Below are positions 21,503-32,079 of a stretch of DNA of 64,000 nucleotides, in pieces. The notes beneath the pieces are model-generated. The model ran no database searches. It saw only the letters and a list, made by a program, of their open reading frames with translations, and had not been told where the DNA came from. Numbering within the stretch: the first letter of the stretch is position 1; every line of letters starts with the position of its first letter. This DNA comes from Peronospora farinosa. Its lineage: Eukaryota > Oomycota > Peronosporomycetes > Peronosporales > Peronosporaceae. The stretch covers positions 620,001-684,000 of the forward strand of contig CANTFK010000983.1 of assembly GCA_947646735.1 (NCBI GenBank), read 5' to 3'. The translations under genes were made by a program, and so were the position numbers.

Positions 21503-21968
21503 TGTATACGGACACTTCTACAAAGTTGCCTCGTACTACTTTCAGCACAAGCGAGAAAGCGGTTAGACCGTCTTACCTTCGCGTGCGAGGGTGTGTGTGT
21601 GGTTGGTCGACTGCTGAAGAAGTCGTACTACCAATTGCCTCTCGCTCAAGCGAAAGAGCAGCGAACAACTAACAAGTGTCCTACTTACGTCACGCAGAAG
21701 CTTACTCAGCTTCTCGTGCGTAGTAAATTTAAGACTGAGTTATATTTAATGAATTAGAATTAAATATAAAACTTAACTACTGATTGGCTATATATGTATA
21801 TAGATCGGATACGCGACTCTTTAGAAGCGTATCCAGATGCATGAGCTTAAATGTAGATTTAAGCTTGCGGATAACTTCCTCTTGGGACGTCGCGATGCCT
21901 AGCTTCAACTAACGTCATCCCTTCCCATGTGAATCCATCAATGAATATCACATTCACGAGGGTGGATC
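21503..21968 (-). mobile_element. 3' LTR of Gypsy copy A', distal part
   Basis: Complement of the A-type LTR, from GAGGGTGGATC next to the Copia insertion down to a TG at 21503. The proximal part is at 28090-28182. The five bases GGATC at 21964-21968 are the left target duplication of the Copia element. Confidence 0.82.
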
Positions 21969-22165
21969 AGTTGGCAGAGGACTTTAGATAGAAGAAGGTT
22001 GTGTATTGGTCCTGTGAGGGTTAATTTCAGAAAGAGATGTATAGAAGTGCAGTTGTGTTAATCTGCCTGTGACATGTAATGATGTAGATCGTGACATCAC
22101 GAAAGAAGGTATTGGATGATCTGGGGCCTTGGTGATAGTACCACTGTTGACTTGAAGTTTCAACT
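21969..22165 (-). mobile_element. Copia 3' LTR
   Basis: 197 bp with ends AGTTG and CAACT. A G-rich tract (complement of CGCCCCCACAAGTC) lies just inside and is the likely polypurine tract. Confidence 0.9.
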
Positions 22166-22188
22166 CGCCCCCACAAGTCAAGCAGGGC

Positions 22189-22874
22189 TTAGCTGATGAC
22201 CTTGAACTCATCTCGACTCATGACGTGCAGTGCTCTGGTGAAGCGGTCATGCTTGATATGGCCGAGTGGTTTGGTCAGAAGGTCTGCAAGCATTTCTGAT
22301 GCTGAGCAGTAGTGGACCGTGACACGCTTGGCTTGTACATTGTCGCGAACAAAATGGAACCGGATATTGATGTGTTTGCTGCTAGGTGAGCTGACGCTGT
22401 TCTCTATGTTCATAATTTCAGCTTGATTGTCAACAATTAGCGAAAGCGGTTCGTGGTTTGTTGTGAGTTTAAGCTCCGATAGGAGATCTTTTACCCAGAG
22501 ACATTTACTCACACCTGTTGCAGCAGCAATGTACTCAGCTTCCATGGTTTATTGTGCGACGACGGACTGCTTCTTGGAATACGACGATATAGGCGAACCA
22601 TTCATTGTTAGGAGAACACCGGTCGTGGACTTAGCGTCTAGCTTGGAATCGGCCCATGATGCGTCACTGAAGACTTTCAGGCGTGGTTGTAATTGAACTG
22701 AATTGAGCTTCTTGAAAAAATGCCGTGAGTCGAAGTGCCTTTGAGATATCGCATGAGGCGCTTTACACAATTCCAGTGTTCGGTGGTGGGTGCGTGTGTC
22801 GCTCTACTCAGAAGATTCACGGTCGTATTGATATCGGGACGAGTGCAGTTGGAGGCCCACAATAATGACCCCAT
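22189..22874 (-). pseudogene. Copia RNase H
   Basis: Three short frames follow each other: SNCTRPDINTTVNLLSR, then KVFSDASWADSKLDAKSTTG with the first catalytic Asp, then MEAEYIAAATGVSKCLWVKD and HINIRFHFVRDNVQAKRV. All belong to a Copia RNase H; frameshifts near 22545-22680 split it. Confidence 0.87.
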
Positions 22875-22934
22875 AACGTCTTGGTAGAGTCGTTTGTTTG
22901 AAAAGAGGATCGAGTTTGGATCGTATAGCTTGTG

Positions 22935-24179
22935 TTATTCTTCCATTATCGTCGAACGGGTAGTACAATTCTTCATTTCGAGCCTGGCGAGGAGAGCATC
23001 GATGTTGTGCTGTTGTTGAAAAAAGAAGCCGAAATCCGTTGTCTCCACATTAATACCGAGGCACTTGCTGATTACCAAATCATTGATGTCGAATTTGTCG
23101 TGGAGCTGTTGCATAAGTGTCTCAGATAGGGAGTCATCCTGTGCAATTATAATGACATCGTCGACGTAAAGGCCGACAACTGTAGTGCCGATGGCTTCAT
23201 GTTTGAAGTAGACGCACGGATCTTGGCGGCTTTGTGTGTAATTACACTCGAGAAGAAAGCTATGAATCAAGTCGTTCCAAAGTCGTCCGCTCTGTTTCAA
23301 TCCGTAAAGGCTCTTCAGCAATCGATAAACTGCTCCTTCGTCTGGGGATCCGTGTGGCGGTTTCACGCAGATCGGGCGATCAATCGATGCACGAAGATAG
23401 GCGTTGGGAACGTCACCATGGCGAACTTTACAGCCCCACTGAGCCCCAAGCGTAATAAGAAATCCCGCGCTTGCCATTTTGAGTACCGGAGAGTATGTTT
23501 CGCTGAAATCGACACCATAGCGTTGGGTGAATCCTCTTGCCACGAGCCGGGCCTTAAACTTGTCGAGTTCTCCCATCAAGTTGTATTTGATCTTAAAAAC
23601 CCATCTTGTTGACACGACCTTGGCCCCAGGTGGTGGGACGGCTTCCTCCCATGTATCATTCTTACACAACTGGTCCAGCTCTTGAATCATAGCTTCCTTT
23701 AGCTGTGGCCAAAATGGACTTGCCATTGCTTCGCGAATATTTTGAGGGTCCGGAACACTATCAGAGATATAAAGGTCCATCATTGCTGCACCGGAAATAC
23801 TGGTGACGTCGATAAGAAGGGACGCAGGTAGCTCGAAGTCTTGAATGGGAAGTTGGGTATCGCGCTTGTGAACCCCAAATACACTGTCGATTTGGCGCTT
23901 GGTCAGTGTGACTTCGTCAATGGGTTCGCCTGTCTTGAATTCATCGTCGTCGTCGCTGCCTGAAACTTCACTGGTCCGATCAAGATGATCGGGTGATGTC
24001 TCCCCCTCAGACACTGGCGTGGTCTTGTGAAGAGCGTCGGTGGTAGCGGCACGATCGGACATTTGCTGAGCCTGGGGCTGAATTGTGGGGACAGCGTCAA
24101 GCGTATCGAAGGTGTCGACGAGGTCACCAGCGGCATCGATGTTAACGCGATCGACATTCTGGATGTTGGAGCTGGTCAA
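22935..24179 (-). CDS. Copia reverse transcriptase segment
   Basis: A 414-codon open frame. It starts with an acidic linker and then reads VVSTRWVFKIKYNLMGELDK, KARLVARGFTQRYGVDFSET, YRLLKSLYGLKQSGRLWND and the catalytic LYVDDVIIIAQ, the order of the RVT_2 domain of Ty1/copia. The YVDD pair is intact. It is one part of a polyprotein, separated from integrase by about 20 bases and a frame change, so it is unlikely to be made as a separate protein. Confidence 0.85.
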   Translation of the reverse strand: MTSSNIQNVDRVNIDAAGDLVDTFDTLDAVPTIQPQAQQMSDRAATTDALHKTTPVSEGETSPDHLDRTSEVSGSDDDDEFKTGEPIDEVTLTKRQIDSVFGVHKRDTQLPIQDFELPASLLIDVTSISGAAMMDLYISDSVPDPQNIREAMASPFWPQLKEAMIQELDQLCKNDTWEEAVPPPGAKVVSTRWVFKIKYNLMGELDKFKARLVARGFTQRYGVDFSETYSPVLKMASAGFLITLGAQWGCKVRHGDVPNAYLRASIDRPICVKPPHGSPDEGAVYRLLKSLYGLKQSGRLWNDLIHSFLLECNYTQSRQDPCVYFKHEAIGTTVVGLYVDDVIIIAQDDSLSETLMQQLHDKFDINDLVISKCLGINVETTDFGFFFQQQHNIDALLARLEMKNCTTRSTIMEE

Positions 24180-24200
24180 ATACGTCTTGGTACGGGGAAG

Positions 24201-25322
24201 TTAGAGATTGTAGCCATTGGTAACGGGGTCGATGCAGAGAATGAACGCCTGTTCGGAGCGTTTACGAAGCGAGTTTGCAACTGCATGCTCTAGCCTTACG
24301 GTGCAGCGGGCACCGAATTTGAGAAAGTGGCTGACGTCGGGTACTTTTCCCGTAAGTACTTCGAGGGGTGAAAGGCGGTCTGCATTACCGCGGGTAGGGA
24401 GGTAGTTGCGCACTGTGCTGGCGTAGAGTATAGCGTTTCCCCAAAATTTTGACTGCATACCAGATGACCAGAGCATTGCTCGAGTTGTATTAAACAGCGT
24501 GCGATGGAAGCGCTCGGCCTTGCCATTTTGAACGGAAGTGTCCTTTTCGGTTGTCTGGTGTAGGATTCCATGGCGCTGCAAATATTGCCTCATATTGTCA
24601 TTAACAAATTCACCACCAGGATCCGAGCGAATGCATTTGACTCGAACATCAAATTGCCGTTGAAACTGTGCGTGAAAGTTTACGAAGTTGTCGAAGGCTT
24701 CATTTTTCGTCTTCAGCAAGTAGACACAGTTGTACCCAGAAGCATAGTCAACACTGGTGAGAACATGCTTGTGTCCCTTCCGGTCGACTGGAGAGATGTT
24801 AATCTTAAGGTCTAAGCCGATGACGGCACCAATCTCGTCTGTAGGAGCTGATCTCGGAGTGTCTTGTTTACCTTGACGGTTGCGAGTTTGCTTAGCTTCA
24901 GCACACTGCATACAAAAAGGCATGGTTCGATTTGTCAGCTTTATACCGGCGGCAAGTACCTTGTCAGCCATACGAACAACATCTTGGTAGTTCAGATGAC
25001 CTAGCCGCTCATGCCACTTGCGAAGGGTGGAGCTTTCAATTCGAGCGAGAAAAGCAGCAGCCTCATCAGCAGTATCAGATACTGTGGAAAGTGACCAAAG
25101 ACTTGATTCGCGAGGGGCACGGGCGACGATACGATCATTCGTAGAGAGCGTACAGTGACTGGAGAATGAAACCACAAAGTCTTGATCGATAAGCTTAGAA
25201 ACAGAAAGCAGTTTTTGTGGAAGGGCGGGGACGTAGTGCACATCAGTGAGCACAAATCGGGTAACCGTTACGTTTGTAATCGTCTTTAGCAGTACACTGC
25301 CTTTGCTGACGGCCTGAAGCAC
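24201..25322 (-). CDS. Copia integrase segment
   Basis: A 373-codon frame with the GAG-pre-integrase zinc-binding segment (WHERLGHLNYQDV ... CMQCAEAKQTRN), the core sites IGLDLKINIS, IRSDPGGEF and SVQNGKAERFHRTL (all three acidic positions present), and the start of the C-terminal part. Only a short interruption separates it from gag-protease upstream (25344). Confidence 0.87.
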   Translation of the reverse strand: MLQAVSKGSVLLKTITNVTVTRFVLTDVHYVPALPQKLLSVSKLIDQDFVVSFSSHCTLSTNDRIVARAPRESSLWSLSTVSDTADEAAAFLARIESSTLRKWHERLGHLNYQDVVRMADKVLAAGIKLTNRTMPFCMQCAEAKQTRNRQGKQDTPRSAPTDEIGAVIGLDLKINISPVDRKGHKHVLTSVDYASGYNCVYLLKTKNEAFDNFVNFHAQFQRQFDVRVKCIRSDPGGEFVNDNMRQYLQRHGILHQTTEKDTSVQNGKAERFHRTLFNTTRAMLWSSGMQSKFWGNAILYASTVRNYLPTRGNADRLSPLEVLTGKVPDVSHFLKFGARCTVRLEHAVANSLRKRSEQAFILCIDPVTNGYNL

Positions 25323-25343
25323 GGAACCATTTGCGACGCGAAC

Positions 25344-26432
25344 TCATAAGAAACTGGGTGTGGGCGTGATAATTGCAGATGCGTTGTTTGTAAAATGATG
25401 GGTAGCGCCGCTGTCAATAAACCACTTTGTCGAAGTTGGCAACTTAGCGTCGCGGGATTGAAGTACGATGCATGCGTCAGCACCAATAAAGGCATTAGGG
25501 GTAGGAGAGTCCAACGGAGATCCATGATCGATACACTCTTCTGCCGACCCGAGAAAGAAACATTCCCCAGTTGAGTCGATAATAGTGTCGTCAGCACCCT
25601 CGACGACATACGATTCGGCGGCATGATCAGAAGGGCTTACTGCGGTGGCAACGCTGGCTTGTCCGACTCGGCGTTGAGCGTCTTGGATCACTGGGCAGTC
25701 AAATGTTTTATGTTCTGTCGTCTTGCAGACCCAGAATGGTTTAATGCCGTCTTTGGGTCGCGAGCGACTCGTGGAGCTGCACTGAGGTAATTTAGGTTTC
25801 GCTGAAACTTGCGTAGATGCTGTCGCTGAAGCTGCAGAGGCTTTATTTATATTTGCACTTGCATTTGAAGAACGCTGGCTGTGGCTACTCGACTTGCGGC
25901 CATCACCCAAAAGCTTCTCTAGGAGCGTAAAAGCTTTATTTATCTCGTCGTTGATGTTGGTAGCGTTGTAGTCAATGACGCTGGCGAGCTGAAGCTGGAT
26001 CCCTGGATCTGTGGAGGCATTTTTGCAAAATGCTTCCAGAATAAGGGCGTTTTGATCACCGCCCATTTCTTTCCCAACGTGGCGCAGATATGCGTAGTAC
26101 CCGTGCCATGTTTGCTCTGGTTTCTTAGGCTTGTTTAGATAGTCGCTCAGGCGTGATTGCGATAGCTTGCACCGGAACTCTTCACGCAAAGCTTCTTGGA
26201 CTTCTTGGTACGAATGATTGCGGTTGTGTAAGTCGATAAACTCGTCCAGGAACTGAAAATAAAAGTCCGAGGCGGCGCCGTCAAGAAATGTGACGAGAAA
26301 TGTCTCACGTAATTCATCCGTATACGTCGAGTTGTTACGTCGACCTTTACTTAAAATGGGTTGTTCAAACTTGCGCATAAAAAAAACAAAGCCGCCCCCA
26401 GGGTATTTATCCTTGCCAAATAAACATCTCAC
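25344..26432 (-). CDS. Copia gag and protease segment
   Basis: A 362-codon frame. A Copia gag body (TFLVTFLDGAASDFYFQFLD, YLNKPKKPEQTWHGYYAYL) is followed by a Ser/Ala-rich linker, a degenerate zinc knuckle (VCKTTEHKTFDCP, the first Cys of CX2C is Phe) and the protease active site FIDSGATHHF. A stop just after the protease start separates it from the next frame. Confidence 0.85.
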   Translation of the reverse strand: MRCLFGKDKYPGGGFVFFMRKFEQPILSKGRRNNSTYTDELRETFLVTFLDGAASDFYFQFLDEFIDLHNRNHSYQEVQEALREEFRCKLSQSRLSDYLNKPKKPEQTWHGYYAYLRHVGKEMGGDQNALILEAFCKNASTDPGIQLQLASVIDYNATNINDEINKAFTLLEKLLGDGRKSSSHSQRSSNASANINKASAASATASTQVSAKPKLPQCSSTSRSRPKDGIKPFWVCKTTEHKTFDCPVIQDAQRRVGQASVATAVSPSDHAAESYVVEGADDTIIDSTGECFFLGSAEECIDHGSPLDSPTPNAFIGADACIVLQSRDAKLPTSTKWFIDSGATHHFTNNASAIITPTPSFL

Positions 26433-27845
26433 ACTTGACTTCCTTTATCCGGGGTACCGTATGTGGCGCTAGCACTGAAGGTGCGAGGACAGGACTTGAA
26501 GCTGGCGATGGACAACTTGGGTGTGGAGCTAAATTTTGAGATAGAGCTAGTCCTGGAGATGAACCTGAATCTTGCGGTGGTGGTGTGTTTTGTGTCGGTG
26601 CTGGCGACCGTTGGGTGCGCGGTGGCACAAAATCATAGGTCGGAAGTGGCACTTGAGCTTCTTGATGAGCCGGATTAATCGAAAGGTTTTCAGAATTAAT
26701 AGGTGAAGGTTGATCACGGTCCATACGTGATGTGTGGGTCGAAAGTGGCGGCAGTGTTCGCGCAATAATACTTCGTAACGACATTGCAGGGACTGAAGTC
26801 GTTCTTCTAAGGAAGCTCGAGTCGCTATCTCTGCAGCCAGGCGATCTTTGGCATTATTGGCTCGAGCGGTTTCTTGTACCAATTTAATCTCCATGGAATT
26901 TTTTATGTGTTGGGCTTCAGTGATACGACTTAGCGCCTCTTCCTGGGCGACATGATGATGATCAATCGATTTTGTAAGCTGGTCTCAAATTTCGTGCTCG
27001 GCTTGAAGTGTGCGGGCCAACGCATCCGGAGCAGATTGACTAATTGTTTGTTTCTCGGTTAAAGCTACCATGGTTTTGACATGCTCGGATTGAAGACGTT
27101 CGTTGCGCTGTGAGAGACGAGTAATTTCTTGATGAAATCGTTCCACGACTACTTGGTGCTCTGCGCGGCAATTGTTTAGTGCCGTTTCATTATGTTGCTC
27201 GGCTCTCTTAATTTGTTCTTGTAGTGCTCGTGTGCGTTCAACCAATGCTGTATATGCTGCAGTTGCCTCAGCGGTTTTAATGTTGAGTTGTGTGTTGAAC
27301 TGGATGCGTTGGTTGGCGATGTCTTCAATTAGCTTGGAACGGTGTTCAATAAGTTGGTTTACCGTATCTTGCAGTGCATTGCGCTGATCTCGAAATGTTG
27401 CGACGTCATGCTGGAAGGTTTGTAGTAGATTGTGGAGCTCCTGATTGTGATGCGTGAGGATGCCGACTTGGTTTGGAGTTGCAGTGACAATTGTTGAAGC
27501 ATTGTCTTCTCCAGCCACAGCTTCTTCATTGACCAACGTGGCTTGCATTTCGAGTGGGAAAGTAGCAATTATGGCGCTGGCTTCAAGAACGGCGTTTGTT
27601 GCGCTCATAAGAAGCTGTTTTATTTGCGGAACGGATGCAAGCTCAATTAATTAAAGCAAACGCGCTTGAACCATCATTACTGATGCTGCTTCAGTGAGGG
27701 CCGTCGGGCCCGCGATCGTGAGAGAGGTGTTTTCTTGGCTCGCTGATGTAATACTCATAAGAGAAGTATCTGATGAGGAAGGGCTGGATCGAGTCAGATG
27801 GCTCTCAGACATTGGAGTGTCATCGCCATCGACCAGCGGGTCCAT
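26407..27845 (-). pseudogene. Copia 5' coiled-coil and Pro-rich extension upstream of gag
   Basis: Between the 5' LTR and gag, in the sense direction, broken frames encode MDPLVDGDDTPMSESHL, then a coiled coil of about 300 residues (ELHNLLQTFQHDVATFRDQR, ERFHQEITRLSQRNERLQ, NAKDRLAAEIATRASLEERL), then a Pro-rich stretch (RTQRSPAPTQNTPPPQD) that runs toward the gag start. At least three stops or shifts break it. A long coiled coil before gag is not part of the usual Copia plan. Confidence 0.65.
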
Positions 27846-27892
27846 GATGTTCTTCTTTCAAACTCTGGGAAGTGGTTTTGGGCTCAAAGTTC

Positions 27893-28089
27893 AGTTGGCA
27901 GAGGACTCTAGATAGAAGAAGATTGTGTATTGTTCCCGTGAGGGTTAATCCCAGAATGAGATGTATAGAAGTGCAGTTGTGTTAATCTGCCTGTGACATG
28001 TAATGATGTAGATCGTGACATCACGAAAGAAGGTAATGGATGATCTGGGGCCTTGGTGATAGTACCACTGTTGACTTGAAATTTCAACT
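27893..28089 (-). mobile_element. Copia 5' LTR
   Basis: 197 bp, AGTTG...CAACT, followed by the target duplication GGATC at 28090-28094. Confidence 0.9.
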
Positions 28090-28182
28090 GGATCACATTT
28101 GTCAAAAGCAATCATGGATACTTATGGAACTTACATGAAGTATATTACTCAATATTTACGTGTAACTAGATGCCCTGTTACA
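28090..28182 (-). mobile_element. 3' LTR of Gypsy copy A', proximal part
   Basis: Starts (minus strand) TGTAACAGGGC at 28182 after a G-rich polypurine tract and continues to the Copia insertion. Together with 21503-21968 it makes one A-type LTR, although the stretch next to the Copia element lacks about 20 bp compared with the LTR of copy A. Confidence 0.82.
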
Positions 28183-28255
28183 CCATCCCCCGTGTTAAAA
28201 CGAGTTTTTACATTTTGTAAAACATCGCCTAGGAGACAGAGAGACTGCGAGCCGT

Positions 28256-28261
28256 TATAAA
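28256..28261 (+). promoter_or_regulatory. TATA-like box before the A' antisense ORF
   Basis: TATAAA lies 27 nt before the ATG at 28288 and less than 80 bp from the 3' LTR border. The same arrangement occurs in copy A. Whether it drives transcription is not shown; the distance to the start codon is short. Confidence 0.3.
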
Positions 28262-28287
28262 CGCGCCGTTTATTCTACTCGATTCTC

Positions 28288-29539
28288 ATGCCACCGAAAC
28301 GTGGTAAGGCTGATGGGTCGCCTGCAAAGGCTCCCATGCAGTCCAACACTAAGCGCCCGCGCCGGGATTTATCGCACCGTCACAAAGTGCTTCAGGCACT
28401 GAGGCGAATCTTCCATCTCACTATCATGTGGATGAAGATCCATCTCTCATTGTAAATTACAATGAGAGTACGCCATTTCCATCACCCCAAAGTGGAGATG
28501 AGCAAAGCGCATTGATGGGACATATGTCCCCATCATTTGAGACCCGTCCTTGAGGGAGCGTCTATGCTTCCTGCTAGCGAAGGTAAGGCCTCGTCGCCTG
28601 CGTCTACGAGCGCAACGACTAAGACTGAGCGCGCTACTTCGAAAGAAGCAGTCGAGACTCAACCAGATGTGACTCCTCATGCTGATGTCTTGACAATTCA
28701 TAACGGAGAGTTAGACTCACGTGAGTGTGAGCTTAAAGCTACACCAAGTACACCTTCGGACTCACTAGCCCGCCGTCGCGAGGGCGGCTACGTGAGTGGT
28801 GACTTGCCACCAATGCCACCTCCATCTGAGTGGATAAACTCGGATGGGTCTAGTGCAGCGCTTTTGAAGCGTACGCTCATAAATTTTATAGCGTCTTTCC
28901 TTTGTGAAAAAAGCAGGGCAAAGCACTTGGTCGTGCTTTCCCAATTCCAGTCGTGCTGCATTCTAACGAAACAGACGACGAATATGAAGCTAAACTCAGA
29001 CGCCGTGTTGCCTTGCATGAAGATGCAACTAAACAGCGGTCGCAGCGAATCAGCTTCGCCATGACGTGTGCGAATGATATCTTGGGTGGTAAGCGACCCC
29101 CAATTGATTCTCGCTACGCTTCTTCTGCTAATACATCCGGACCTAGCAGAGCGAGCGTAGCTGGAGCTTCAGCTCGTGAGCAGCCAAAGTCCAGGCACGC
29201 CGACGCGCAACGAGTCAACCGGTTCCCAAGAGTCGAATCTCATTGGGCATCTCTTCCATTGGACAAAGATTCAGAGCTTTCGCTTCACAAACCGGTGGGC
29301 CAACAGCCTTCCAACAATGAAGCGCGTGTTCCCTTCCGCGTCCACCAACACAGGTGGCGCCCGATAGGAGCGTCGATTACGCCCAGTTATTCGCAGCTGC
29401 CTACCCTGCTGCTGTTCAGTCGCAGACGGATATCGCTTCGCTAAAGATAGAGGTGGCAGATGTTTCGAGTCAAGTCTCGCGACTGAATTCGGATCTACAC
29501 GCTGTGATACGAGAAATCGTCAGGAGTATGACCGCCTAA
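28288..29539 (+). pseudogene. Antisense ORF (aORF) of Gypsy family A, copy A'
   Basis: The plus-strand twin of 3464-4715. It starts MPPKRGKADGSPAKAPMQSN, 105 bp from the 3' LTR, runs through Ser/Pro/Thr-rich and acidic segments, LLKRTLINFIASFLCEK, DDEYEAKLRRRVALHEDATK and a heptad-like C-terminal tail, and stops at 29539. Frame changes occur near 28350, 28550, 28900 and 29200. It runs opposite to A' pol and overlaps the integrase 3' end (29495) by 45 nt. No domain recognised. Confidence 0.7.
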
Positions 29540-31064
29540 CACTCCGTTTGGGTTTACATGAGCGACTGGTGATGAGAGACCCACATCAAGCGAGGAGTTC
29601 CCCTCGATCACCGAGTCCTCTGTCGTTGGTCTCGTATACGGGAAATCGTTCACCTTCCCCGTCGCCTGATCGGCAACGACGCTCGACTCACAGTCGACGT
29701 CACCATTGGTCTCGTTAGACTGATGCGGATATGTGATCTCTTCTGGATCAACATACCGTTTCAGACGACCCATGTAAAATACGGGGTGCGTCTTCATAAA
29801 CCGTGGAAGAGTGAGCCTATAGTTTAGGTCTCCAACCTCATCGACCACCGTAAATGGCCCAATGAATCGGGGCAATAGCTTAGTAGTACCACCAGGTAGT
29901 ACAGAAATTGCGTTGTTAGGTAGGGTAGCAGTACTTAATAGCACTTTGCCCCCAAAACTAAAGTGTTCATTGTTTTTTTGGAGCCATGCTGGTCCCCATA
30001 TTGTTTTTGCTTGTCCTGTGCGCTTGCCATTACGCCATGGACTTTACGTGTGATGGCTAATCGCTCATCCACGAAGCGCTGAGCTTCGCTCACGCTTTTA
30101 GCATCTAGCTTGCCTATGAAACCTACAAGTGGTCGGTCATGGGTCGACGCTGTTGATAACACGATAGTGTCATCGTCAAGGAGCACAGTCATTACTTGCT
30201 GTGCCTCCTCATTGGCACCCATAGGTGTCGTGACCACTGCTAAATTAGCAGTGTCACTAGGGCAACCTTGGCCCTTTTTGGCATTCGCACCGAGTCTTAG
30301 TGAGGGGCCCTCCCCCACTAAGACTCGGGCTGCGCACAAGCGAGACTGGCGTCCGAGGATGGCGCAGTCCGTTAATATAAAACGGTGTTTCACCCGTACT
30401 GGCGTGAACACTGTTATTATTAGCAAACTTCAAGAATGGCAATTGCTTGCTCCATTCTTTAGGAGTCGCTACTGTACGCAACACATATTTCACGACTTGA
30501 TTGGCCCGTTCTGTTTGGCCCTCGGTCTGGATGATTGGCTGTTGACATATGGAGCTTGTGGAGCTTGCTACCTAGCAGCTCAAACACGTGGCGCCAAAAA
30601 CTGACGTAAAACGCGGATCCCGATCCGGTACTACGGATTCGGGCTTCCCGTGTAGTCGGTACAAATGATCCAGAAACAAGAGGGCAGCCTCTTTTCCTGA
30701 GATCTTGGTGCTACATGGTGCCAATTGAACCATCTTGCTCAGTCTGTCTACAAAGACGACGATACCCGTCCTGCCTTTATGGTCAGGCGGTAACCCAAAC
30801 ATGAAGTCCAAACTGACCGACTTCCAACATTCAGTTGGAATCGGCAGTGGCTTCATTGGCGCAACTGCTAGAAGGTGCAGGCTTAATGCGCTGACACTCT
30901 TCACAAGAGCGAATATAGTTGGCCACCCACCGATATAGGTGGGGCCACCAAAATTTCTCTGACACTCGTAAGAATGTCTTTTCACGGCCCAGATGCCTAC
31001 TAGATGGCGCATCATGGCATTCGTGAAGTATCATCAGTATGAGATCTGAGTATAGATTCTCAGA
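29495..31064 (-). pseudogene. Gypsy copy A' integrase
   Basis: Inverted copy of 1940-3508, almost identical in sequence and breaks: zinc-binding start DAPSSRHLGREKTF, core SVSLDFMFGLPPDHKGRTG, DRDPRFTSVF and the C-terminal LLPRFIGPFTVVDEVG. Its upstream end at 31064 is cut by element C; the same pol continues on the far side at 45876. Confidence 0.88.
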
Positions 31065-31068
31065 GGAT

Positions 31069-31998
31069 TGTGGTGGAGTGGGATTCGCAAAATTGCTGAT
31101 GCGACTCCAACTCTCCACTGTCGCCCGGACGACCGACTAACGGAGGGGGTACCCCGATTCCGTGTATAAAGCCTTCCTCACCTTGTGGACCCATCGGTGG
31201 GGCTGGTTGCTCTCTTCTCGCTGGACTTGAGTCGATGTTGATCCTAATTGGGTTAGGGATAGGAGGCTTGGTTATCTTGTGGAAATCTTCACAAGATAAA
31301 CCGAGTACTTGGTGTGATCTTCCCAATCGATCACGGTTATCCAATAAAACGAAGCTTGAATCTTCTGACCACTTGAGCAGAACCTTCTGACCACTTGATC
31401 CGTCCTGCACTTGCTTCGCCTTGTCCTACGTGTTTTATCTGCGTCCGATCGCAGTTGAGTTGTGTTGAGAGTTCTTGCAATCCCTGGCCAAACAATCCAG
31501 GGATATGACTTGCGAAGTGTGTAGGCATCCTCGAGACGTTGGGTGGCCAAAGAATCCAGCCCGGACGAGAAGTCGACACGTGTATTAGAAGTAAAATTGA
31601 ACTTTGTTTAGTGTTAATCAATCAAAACTCGAAACCTACGACTCTGCCTATCTGTAGTCCAGGATCTATCACCACGTGTCACCCTTTCAAATAAAATCAG
31701 ATCTCGATATGTGGTCCACCCCAAATGCCTTTGCCATCCCGATCCATCGGCGATCTTGCCTTATCCTTGGATCGCGATCTGAACCAGATCGCGTATCAGT
31801 TCAGGATCGCGGTCGATACATAATGCGTAAACCTTGTGAACTGGATCGCGAGCTAAGTTGAATCGCGGTTCTGAGTCGAATCGCAGTTCTGAGTCGGATC
31901 GCGCTTTACCTTGGATCGCGATCGATCCTGGGTGTGTGGTCCACATAACTTGGATCGCGATCTCCACTCCACGAAATTTGTTTATCCGCTCTTATACA
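31069..31998 (-). mobile_element. 3' LTR of element C (930 bp)
   Basis: Starts TGTGGTGGAGTGGG on the plus strand, ends CTTATACA. It carries a short run of GGATCGCG-based units at about 31780-31930. Related to family D LTRs through the same outer ends and the GGTACCCC segment. Confidence 0.9.
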
Positions 31999-32079
31999 AT
32001 CGCCCCTGCACCGTTAGCCGGCATACAGTGTTGGCCAGACTGTGCATCGCATCCACAGTAATTGCCCCAGCCATCCTCA

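Larger units (their letters stand above)
21969..28089 (-). mobile_element. Copia element with both LTRs and 5-bp TSD
   Basis: A 6121-bp minus-strand Ty1/copia element. The LTRs (21969-22165 and 27893-28089) are 197 bp each, have AGTTG...CAACT inverted ends and differ at about nine positions. GGATC flanks both sides (21964-21968, 28090-28094). The gene order gag, protease, integrase, RT, RNase H in one polyprotein direction is Copia type. It sits inside the 3' LTR of A'. Broken frames in RNase H, between protease and integrase, and in the 5' coiled-coil region show it is no longer autonomous. Confidence 0.93.
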
